Shown here in pieces: positions 1-4,535 of a stretch of DNA of 5,153 nt (within the stretch, counting starts at the first letter, position 1; every line of letters starts with the position of its first letter). Below the pieces are notes generated by a model. The model had not been told where the DNA came from and made no database searches. It worked only from the letters and a program-made list of their open reading frames with translations. Both the position numbers and the translations under genes were made by a program. The DNA is from Pseudomonadota bacterium (GTDB lineage Bacteria; Myxococcota; UBA9042; PHBI01), in NCBI GenBank assembly GCA_005788935.1, contig SYAK01000550.1, forward strand, positions 1 through 5,153. Direction: 5' to 3'.

Positions 1-999
1 GACGTCGCCTCCCTCGCCGTCGGGCGAATGACGATGGATCTGGGCAGCCGCCGCCTCCTTGCGCGCAACGACTTCCGCAACACCATCAACGCGTTTACCG
101 GCATCGATCTGCAGTGGACGAGCCCGCGTCAGGACCACCTGAGGGTCTTCGCCGTCGTCCCCGTCACGCGCCTGCCCACGGACGCCGCGGATCTCGGCCA
201 GGGCACCGTCGCGCGCGACCGCGAGAACACGGCGGCCCTCCTCTGGGCGGCCTTCTGGAGCAGTCGCCCCGTCGGGGCCCGCACGCGACTCGAGGCCTTT
301 GTCGTCGGGCTGTCCGAACGGGATACAGCGCTCACGCCAAGCTCGGACAGGCGGCTGTGGACCCCGGGACTCCGCGCGCTGCGACCTCCCGCGACTGGTG
401 AGTTCGACGGTCAGCTCGAGGTGATGGGCCAGTTCGGCCGCTCGCGCGCGACCTCGGCCGCAAGCGACACGACGAGCCTCGACCACCGCGCGTTCTTCCT
501 CCACGCCTCGATGGGCCACCGGTTCGACACGCCGTGGTCCCCGCGTCTCGTGTTGCAGTTTGACCACGCCAGCGGTGATGGCCACCCCGACGATCGTGAC
601 AACAACCGCTTCGACCCGCTCTTTGGCGTGCGGCGGTTTGAGCTCGGTCCGACCGGCCTCTTCGGCCCGCTCGCGCGCAGCAACCTCACGTCACCCGGCC
701 TGCGCCTTGAACTGGCGCCCCATCCCACGCTCGAGGCCTTCGTCGGCTGGCGCCTCGCGTGGCTCGCCTCGGTCCGAGATGCCTGGCTGAACGCGCCGCT
801 CCGCGACCCTACGGGACAGTCCGGGCGCGACATCGGCCAGCAGCTTGAGGCCCGCCTCCGATGGCAGGTCTTGCCGGGAAACATGACCCTGGAAATCGGC
901 GCAGCGGTGCTCTCGCGGGGGCCGTTCGCGCATGACGCGCCCGACGGCCGACGTGGCACGCCGACCTTTGTCTACACGCAGGTCGTCGGGACGCTCTGA
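1..999 (+). CDS. Alginate-export-family outer-membrane beta-barrel protein, C-terminal part
   Basis: The reading frame is open from the first base to TGA at 997-999, so 332 codons of a longer gene are visible and the true start lies left of the window. The ATG at 28 is internal: the residues around it (VGRMTMDLGSRRLLARNDFRNT) run on as conserved family sequence. The match to the alginate export family (AlgE-like, Pfam Alginate_exp) rests on that segment, on a DHASGD motif near visible residues 188-193, and on an FDPLFG...RRFELGPTG...ARSNLTSPGLRLEL block near 204-239. The last 60 residues alternate polar and apolar positions like beta strands (QLEARLRWQV, MTLEIGAAVL, FVYTQVVGTL). Family members are outer-membrane barrels of about 400-500 residues that pass anionic polysaccharide or other solutes; the substrate here cannot be told. 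No alginate biosynthesis gene is visible beside it. The chain ends in Leu, whereas such barrels usually end in an aromatic residue. Confidence 0.85.
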   Translation, partial: DVASLAVGRMTMDLGSRRLLARNDFRNTINAFTGIDLQWTSPRQDHLRVFAVVPVTRLPTDAADLGQGTVARDRENTAALLWAAFWSSRPVGARTRLEAFVVGLSERDTALTPSSDRRLWTPGLRALRPPATGEFDGQLEVMGQFGRSRATSAASDTTSLDHRAFFLHASMGHRFDTPWSPRLVLQFDHASGDGHPDDRDNNRFDPLFGVRRFELGPTGLFGPLARSNLTSPGLRLELAPHPTLEAFVGWRLAWLASVRDAWLNAPLRDPTGQSGRDIGQQLEARLRWQVLPGNMTLEIGAAVLSRGPFAHDAPDGRRGTPTFVYTQVVGTL

Positions 1000-1015
1000 C
1001 CGCGATCCCTCGCGG
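1000..1015 (+). terminator. Short hairpin just after the barrel gene, possible terminator
   Basis: CCGCGA at 1000-1005 pairs perfectly with TCGCGG at 1010-1015 around a 4-base loop, starting one base after the stop codon. There is no T-tract, so it is at best a weak or factor-assisted terminator. In DNA this GC-rich a 6-bp stem can occur by chance. Confidence 0.25.
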
Positions 1016-1112
1016 AGCGACCAGACGCCCACCCTCGCGATGGCGGACCAACCGGACGGGGCGCCCGATGGCTGAACTGGTCTGATCCGACCTGCCCCCT
1101 CCGAGGGTGGAC

Positions 1113-1155
1113 CGGTGAATCGCCCCCTCCCACCGCTTGTCAGGCCGGTGCACCG
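1113..1155. repeat. Cluster of CGGTG/CACCG pentamers upstream of the sigma factor gene
   Basis: Between the barrel gene and the sigma factor gene the pentamer CGGTG or its complement CACCG occurs four times: CGGTG 1113-1117, CACCG 1131-1135, CGGTG 1146-1150 and CACCG 1151-1155. The second and third form a 5-bp inverted repeat, and the third and fourth abut within the perfect palindrome GGTGCACC (1147-1154). The position just ahead of a regulator gene would suit an operator. This is inference from pattern alone, and no promoter hexamers are recognisable around it. Confidence 0.25.
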
Positions 1156-1173
1156 GGTGTAGTCACGGCTCCG

Positions 1174-1761
1174 ATGGCTGTAGCCGACACCCACTTCGAG
1201 AGCCTCCACCCTGCCCGCCCGACGCTGGCGGCTCGCGTGGACTTCGACAGTGCGGTCCGCGAGCATCTGCCCGCCCTCTTCCGCTACGCCCTCGTCCGCG
1301 CGCGAAACCGCGAGGAGTCCGAGGACCTGCTGCAGGCGGCCCTCGTCCGGGCCTGGACCCATCGCGCAGGTTACGACGGCCGCGGGAGCGTGCTCGGCTG
1401 GTTCCTCGCCATCATCCGGGCCGAACACCTCGAGCGTCTCCGCGGACATCGCCGCCGCTTCGCCATCGTGACGGCCTTCGCCGACATCATCCGGGACAGC
1501 TTCGGACGCCTCACGAGCGCAACCGCGGACGAGGTCGAATACACGATCGCGAGCCACCTCGACGCGACCATCGTGCGCGACGCGATCCGCGACCTTCCCG
1601 ACATCCACCGGGATGTGATAACACTCTGTGACATCGAGGAGCTGCCGCACGAGACCGTCGCGATCGTGCTCGGAGTCGCTCTCGGAACGGTCAAGAGCCG
1701 CCACCATCGCGCACGCTGCGAGCTCGCCGCGATGCTCACGAAAAAGGGCGCAAAATCATGA
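1174..1761 (+). CDS. ECF-family RNA polymerase sigma factor
   Basis: This 195-residue protein has the two-domain layout of an extracytoplasmic-function (group 4) sigma factor, which directs RNA polymerase to a small stress or envelope regulon. Sigma region 2 spans about residues 26-92: the helix LFRYALVRARNREESEDLLQ (36-54) followed by ALVRAW, then the -10 recognition part GWFLAIIRAEHLERLRGHRRR (75-95). Sigma region 4 spans about 130-185, with LPDIHRDVITLCDIEELPHE and the helix-turn-helix GVALGTVKSRHHRAR (167-181). No extra C-terminal domain is present. The ATG at 1174 has no clear Shine-Dalgarno sequence; a GTG at 1237 (V22), just ahead of region 2, is an alternative start and would remove a poorly conserved-looking leader. 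The stop overlaps the next gene by 4 bases (ATGA), so the two are probably translationally coupled. The family is certain; the subgroup and regulon are unknown. Confidence 0.93.
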   Translation: MAVADTHFESLHPARPTLAARVDFDSAVREHLPALFRYALVRARNREESEDLLQAALVRAWTHRAGYDGRGSVLGWFLAIIRAEHLERLRGHRRRFAIVTAFADIIRDSFGRLTSATADEVEYTIASHLDATIVRDAIRDLPDIHRDVITLCDIEELPHETVAIVLGVALGTVKSRHHRARCELAAMLTKKGAKS

Positions 1762-2348
1762 GCGGAACTCCCACACCCAGCACGACGCTCTCCGAGGCAA
1801 TCAAGCGGGCCTCCGCGTCCGTGCGTGCCGAGCAGCTCTCGGACGGGTTCGAGCGGACCCTCGCGCGGCGTATCGACACGGCCGAGAGCCTGAAGCGGCC
1901 CCGCTCCCGCAACATGTTGATGTGGTTCGGCTTCATCCTCGCCGCAGCCGCTGCCGGGACGCTCGCCCACGTCGTGACGGACCCAGGCGTCGCACGCTTC
2001 GACCACCGCCGCGAGCTGATCGTGGCCCCGCCTGTCGACGAGACGACCTGGGTCGAGGTCGACCTGCTCACCGAGCATCACGGCGCGGAGCACGTCCTCT
2101 TCCACGTCGAGGTCCCCACCGGCCTCCTCGTGGCGCTGAGCGAGAAGCGGCGGCGTCGGGCCGAGCTTCGCGAGCTCGGGTGCGACGCCCTGACCTGTCG
2201 CTTCATTGTCGCGCACCCCCCCGGCGGGGTCGTCGGGTCGCCCATCCAGGTCGGCCTCTCCGAACCCGGCAACTTCTTCTTGCGCGTCACCCACCACTCG
2301 TCGCGGGCCCGCGTCGAGGAGTCCATCGACCTCGTCACGCGCCAGTGA
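1758..2348 (+). CDS. Single-pass membrane protein, candidate anti-sigma factor
   Basis: The ATG overlaps the sigma factor stop codon, and AAAAAGGG at 1741-1748 is a plausible ribosome binding site. The 196-residue product has a polar, mostly helical N-terminal part (1-50), one hydrophobic segment at about 53-73 (MLMWFGFILAAAAAGTLAHVV) preceded by basic residues (KRPRSRN), and a C-terminal part of about 120 residues rich in predicted beta strands. The basic flank places the N-terminus in the cytoplasm and the C-terminal domain in the periplasm. This is the topology of a membrane anti-sigma factor, and the gene position supports that role. The zinc-binding HxxxCxxC anti-sigma signature is absent, and the N-terminal part has no Cys at all. 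The only cysteines, C142 and C147, lie in the periplasmic part and could form a disulfide. I recognise no named family; a sensor or regulon protein is the alternative. Confidence 0.8.
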   Translation: MSGTPTPSTTLSEAIKRASASVRAEQLSDGFERTLARRIDTAESLKRPRSRNMLMWFGFILAAAAAGTLAHVVTDPGVARFDHRRELIVAPPVDETTWVEVDLLTEHHGAEHVLFHVEVPTGLLVALSEKRRRRAELRELGCDALTCRFIVAHPPGGVVGSPIQVGLSEPGNFFLRVTHHSSRARVEESIDLVTRQ

Positions 2349-2369
2349 GGCTGTGGCGCGGCGCCTGAC

Positions 2370-2395
2370 CGCGGGCCGTCCTCACTCGGCCCGTG
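2370..2395. terminator. Hairpin between convergent genes, possible bidirectional terminator
   Basis: Bases 2370-2378 pair with 2387-2395 in a 9-bp stem (core GGGCCG/CGGCCC, one G-T pair) around an 8-base loop. It lies 21 bases past the stop of the membrane protein gene and faces the end of the convergent Nudix gene. Neither strand has a T-tract, so the terminator role is inferred from position and stem strength. Confidence 0.45.
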
Positions 2396-2415
2396 CTCGG
2401 CTGCTCCATGCCCCA

Positions 2416-2434
2416 GGGGGCTGCCAAGTCCCCC
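2416..2434 (-). terminator. Hairpin downstream of the Nudix gene
   Basis: GGGGG at 2416-2420 pairs with CCCCC at 2430-2434 around a 9-base loop, beginning about 10 bases past the Nudix stop codon on the minus strand. There is no following T-tract. With the neighbouring 2370-2395 hairpin it could end transcription coming from the right. Confidence 0.35.
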
Positions 2435-2443
2435 GAGCGTGAC

Positions 2444-2905
2444 TCAGAGCAGCGCGACCAGCGGGACGTCAGCCGGGGCCAGCGTGAACGCGCCAGCCGT
2501 GGTCTGGTCGACCCACGCGAACGCGTCATGGTCGACCGCCTCCCAGACACCACCGACGACCCGCGCCCGCCAGGCCTCGAGGATGACGACGCCGAAGTCG
2601 TAGGCATGCTCGACGCGGCCGACGAAGTCGCCGACCTCGACCTCGAGCCCGAGCTCTTCGCGGATTTCGCGCGCGAGGGTGAAGGTGGGCGCCTCACCTG
2701 GCTCAATCTTGCCACCCGGGAGCTCCCAGAGGCCACCAAGGCTCTTGCCAGGGCGCCTGCGCGCCAGCAGCCACAGCCCTGGCCCGGCACTACCAGCGCC
2801 CGCTGCCGCGAGGAGCTCGGCCGGACACTCCGGGGCGCCAGGCCCCGCCTCGAGCACCGCCGCCACCACCGCAATCCGTCGCAGCTGCCCTTCCCCGCCC
2901 GTCAT
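2444..2905 (-). CDS. MutT-like Nudix hydrolase
   Basis: This 153-residue protein carries a complete Nudix box (GX5EX7REUXEEXGU) at residues 65-87: G65, E71, R79-E80, E83-E84 and G86, which bind the catalytic Mg2+ and the diphosphate. The flanks are those of the MutT branch: LLARRRPGKSLGGLWELPGG before the box, an HAYDFGVVIL strand after it, then WVDQ and an APADVPLVALL tail like the MutT C-terminus. Members hydrolyse nucleoside triphosphates to monophosphates and pyrophosphate; 8-oxo-dGTP clean-up is the likely job, but related enzymes act on CTP derivatives, so no symbol is given. An Ala/Gly/Pro-rich insert at about residues 21-43 separates the first two strands. The ATG at 2905 is supported by GGGAGG at 2910-2915. 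The protein is cytoplasmic. It lies 157 bases after the lipoprotein gene on the same strand, so co-transcription is possible but not shown. Confidence 0.92.
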   Translation of the reverse strand: MTGGEGQLRRIAVVAAVLEAGPGAPECPAELLAAAGAGSAGPGLWLLARRRPGKSLGGLWELPGGKIEPGEAPTFTLAREIREELGLEVEVGDFVGRVEHAYDFGVVILEAWRARVVGGVWEAVDHDAFAWVDQTTAGAFTLAPADVPLVALL

Positions 2906-2909
2906 CGCG

Positions 2910-2915
2910 CCTCCC
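2910..2915 (-). promoter_or_regulatory. Ribosome binding site of the Nudix gene
   Basis: On the minus strand GGGAGG stands 4 bases before the ATG at 2905. It supports this start over longer readings, and the preceding bases do not read as Nudix-like protein. Confidence 0.6.
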
Positions 2916-3062
2916 GGACCGGCAGCGCTTCTCGCCCTCGGCCCGCCCGAGCGTGACCGGTCCGGCCCCGCCGCGCAAGCCGAAGCAGACGCCCACAGGC
3001 CGAGCCGCCGCCATGACCCGCGCGGGCGGCTGCCGCATCAGGATGGGGCCACCTGCGCCGCA

Positions 3063-3836
3063 TCACTCGCGCCGCACGAGGGACCAGGCGACGATCGCCT
3101 CTGTCCGACAGCGCCCGACCCCCTCGGTGAGCGGTCGAGCGCTCGCATGCACGGCCACCTCGAAGCGCGCGCCGTCGCCCGTGGTGAGGAGACGCGCCTC
3201 TCCCGGCCCGATCCAGGCGACGCCATCCCGCCACACGAAGCCGAGCGCCGCGTGCTGCCAGGCGCTCCGACAACCGTCGAGGCGCGCGACGACCTCGGTC
3301 GCGCGCTGCTGCTCGGGACCGAGCCCCAGCTCGACGCGGAGGTCCCGGAGATCCTCCGGGAGAGCCGCGTTGACGCCGATCGCCACCAGGACCTGCTGCA
3401 CGCCGGTCGCGTCCGCCAGCCACAGGCGCAGCAGGAAGCCACCGCCTTCGAGCCTGACCCCGACCCTCAGCGCCTGTCCGACCTGCAAGGCCCGACGCGT
3501 GACGTCGTCGCCGCCACCCGCGAGCCGGGGCCAGGCGACCTCGAGCGCGTCGCCCGCGTCCGAGGCGCGCAAGATCCAGCGTTCGACCGCTCCTGACGCC
3601 TGCGCGGCCTGAACGGAGACCACCGTGACCTCACGGACAGCCCCCCAGCGCGTCGGGTCCTCGAGCAGCAGGGTGGGCAGCGGCCCGACGGGCGGCGCGA
3701 TCCCGGTCGCGGCCACGGAGGTCGGCCCCGTCGTCTCAAAGGTCGCGGGGGCGCATCCACCGAGCCCCACGCCACCGAGAACGACCAACACCAAAAGCCC
3801 GATCCACGACGAGAGCCGTGGCGGGCTTTGGTTCAC
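3063..3836 (-). CDS. Putative outer-membrane lipoprotein of unknown function
   Basis: Read from a GTG at 3836 this gives 257 residues. The frame extends upstream to an ATG at 3935, but that would overlap rpmB, and the added residues are only rpmB read out of frame. From the GTG the protein has a textbook lipoprotein signal: a short N-region (MNQSPPRLSSW), a hydrophobic core IGLLVLVVLGGVG, and the lipobox LGGC with lipidated Cys28. The next residue is Ala rather than Asp, which favours outer-membrane sorting. After a Pro/Thr/Ala-rich linker (about 29-57) comes a roughly 200-residue domain with many beta-type segments, including VREVTVVSVQ, GGGFLLRLWLAD and ARFEVAVHA. Cys189 and Cys243 could form a disulfide. 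I recognise no family or catalytic motif. No good Shine-Dalgarno precedes the GTG. The 47-base gap to rpmB suggests read-through from that gene. Opposite-strand frames here are long but lack such features. Confidence 0.75.
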   Translation of the reverse strand: MNQSPPRLSSWIGLLVLVVLGGVGLGGCAPATFETTGPTSVAATGIAPPVGPLPTLLLEDPTRWGAVREVTVVSVQAAQASGAVERWILRASDAGDALEVAWPRLAGGGDDVTRRALQVGQALRVGVRLEGGGFLLRLWLADATGVQQVLVAIGVNAALPEDLRDLRVELGLGPEQQRATEVVARLDGCRSAWQHAALGFVWRDGVAWIGPGEARLLTTGDGARFEVAVHASARPLTEGVGRCRTEAIVAWSLVRRE

Positions 3837-3883
3837 GGGAACCGCAGCGAAGCTGAAGGCTTCGTGCGCAGTCCGTGCGGGTT

Positions 3884-4132
3884 TCAGGCCTCGCGCGCCT
3901 TGATCGCGTCGTAGCTGACGCCGAACTTCTCGCACAGGCCGCGCAGGCCGATCTTGTTGATCGTGCGGATCGCCCGGGTCGAGAGGGTCAGCTTCACGAA
4001 GCGGCCGGTCTCGGGAACGAAGACCCGCTTGTCCTGCAGGTTTGCGTACTGACGCTTCTTCGTACGGTTCTGGGCGTGCGAGACCATGTTCGCGATGTAC
4101 GAGGACTTGCCGGTGATTTCGCAGGTGCGCAT
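3884..4132 (-). CDS. rpmB: 50S ribosomal protein L28
   Basis: The 82-residue product matches bacterial L28 throughout: MRTCEITGKS at the start, then VSHAQNRTKKRQYANLQ (17-33), KRVFVPETGRFVKLTLSTRAIRTINKIG (35-62) and a basic tail ending KAREA. L28 is a small protein of the large ribosomal subunit (E. coli: 78 residues). The ATG at 4132 is set by homology and by a strong AAGGAG six bases upstream; the frame stays open to 4549 but the extra residues do not resemble L28. Many bacteria carry a zinc-ribbon L28 with two CxxC pairs. Here only one Cys of each presumed pair remains (C4 and C67), so this is the zinc-free form. The central stretch (RTKKRQYANLQDKRVF) reminds me most of cyanobacterial-type L28. 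No rpmG (L33), a common neighbour, is visible; instead a lipoprotein gene follows. Confidence 0.96.
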   Translation of the reverse strand: MRTCEITGKSSYIANMVSHAQNRTKKRQYANLQDKRVFVPETGRFVKLTLSTRAIRTINKIGLRGLCEKFGVSYDAIKAREA

Positions 4133-4138
4133 GCGAGG

Positions 4139-4144
4139 CTCCTT
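4139..4144 (-). promoter_or_regulatory. Ribosome binding site of rpmB
   Basis: AAGGAG on the minus strand stands 6 bases before the ATG at 4132. It is the best Shine-Dalgarno sequence in the window, as expected for a highly translated ribosomal protein, and it fixes the start. Confidence 0.85.
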
Positions 4145-4155
4145 GTGGCGTGGCG

Positions 4156-4180
4156 CAGGCACGCGCCTTCGCCGTGCCTG
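4156..4180 (-). promoter_or_regulatory. Perfect inverted repeat in the rpmB leader
   Basis: CAGGCACG at 4156-4163 is exactly complementary to CGTGCCTG at 4173-4180, giving an 8-bp stem with a 9-base loop. It ends 12 bases upstream of the rpmB ribosome binding site and lies inside the predicted transcript. It could be an RNA stem-loop affecting translation or transcript stability, or a DNA operator for a dimeric repressor. It has no T-tract, so it is not a classic attenuator. The function is inferred. Confidence 0.5.
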
Positions 4181-4244
4181 GTTGCAGATTCTTGGTCTGG
4201 TGACCGCTGTGGGCCGCGAGGACCCGCCAACGGCCGGGGGAGGA

Positions 4245-4273
4245 GAGCTAACAGAGGTGCCCCGACCCGTCAA
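4245..4273 (-). promoter_or_regulatory. Candidate sigma-70-type promoter of rpmB
   Basis: On the minus strand TTGACG (4273-4268) matches the -35 consensus at five of six positions. After a 17-base spacer comes TAGCTC (4250-4245), a weak -10 hexamer preceded by the extended -10 dinucleotide TG at one base distance. Transcription would begin near 4238, leaving a leader of about 105 bases that includes the inverted repeat. The -35 and the spacing are convincing; the -10 is not. Confidence 0.4.
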
Positions 4274-4535
4274 ATGGGAAACGCAGCGCGCCGCGGGTCT
4301 CGCTTCGCCCCGGGAACGTCGACCGTCACTCGGCTCACCAGCCCGGCCCGGACGCTTCCGCAAGGATCCGGCCAGTTCGGGACCTCGCCGAGGACAAGCA
4401 GGTGCATGGCGTCTCCGGAAGTTGGAAGCAGGGGCCCGCAGCGGCGAAACCGCGGTCCCGTCGCGTGATTCCGGGGTGCACGGGGCGCCTCCGATGGTGC
4501 TTCCCAAACGGGACGGGCGGGGCGATGCTGTCGTC

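Larger units (their letters stand above)
4133..4535. other. Divergent intergenic region between rpmB and the patatin gene
   Basis: About 400 bases with no gene I can support on either strand. The rpmB side (to about 4275) holds the ribosome binding site, leader inverted repeat and candidate promoter described separately. The patatin side (about 4280-4535) must hold that gene's promoter, but I see no convincing -35/-10 pair. It contains an imperfect inverted repeat around 4347-4375 (GGCCCGGA against TCCGGCC, one bulged base, 14-base loop). Frames crossing it on both strands give low-complexity Arg/Ser/Pro/Ala-rich translations typical of shadow frames in GC-rich DNA. Confidence 0.6.

Noticed and set aside
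1072..1100. Possible ECF-type promoter (TGAACT as a -35) for autoregulation of the sigma operon
   Set aside because: No CGTC-like or other -10 element follows at the proper distance.
1065..1180. Direct repeat CCGATGGCTG at 1065-1074 and 1171-1180
   Set aside because: A single 10-base match about 100 bases apart, with no flanking identity; the second copy includes the sigma factor start codon. Treated as chance.
691..1707. A 338-codon open frame on the minus strand across the barrel and sigma factor genes
   Set aside because: It is antisense to two recognisable proteins and crosses their intergenic region. The translation is low-complexity and matches nothing I know.
1371..2297. A 308-codon open frame on the minus strand over the sigma factor and membrane protein genes
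   Set aside because: It is the shadow of an operon whose first product is certainly a sigma factor; there is no domain or start signal.
3003..3031. Inverted repeat AGCCGCC/GGCGGCT between the lipoprotein and Nudix genes, with a CCCGCGCGGG palindrome inside
   Set aside because: The loop is 15 bases, there is no T-tract, and it consists wholly of G/C-rich triplets likely to pair by chance. Too weak to call a terminator.
2679..3596. A 305-codon open frame on the plus strand opposite the lipoprotein and Nudix genes
   Set aside because: Its translation is Arg/Pro/Ala/Ser-rich with no domain or signal, and it runs across two well-supported minus-strand genes. Long antisense frames are expected in DNA this rich in G and C.
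3837..3935. Extension of the lipoprotein gene to an upstream ATG at 3935
   Set aside because: It would overlap the end of rpmB, the added residues are rpmB in another frame, and the signal peptide begins naturally at the GTG at 3836.
4312..4345. GGGAAC followed by GTCGACC as an ECF-type promoter for the patatin gene
   Set aside because: The -35-like GGAAC is present, but no -10 motif lies about 16 bases downstream, and the element would be about 200 bases from the gene.
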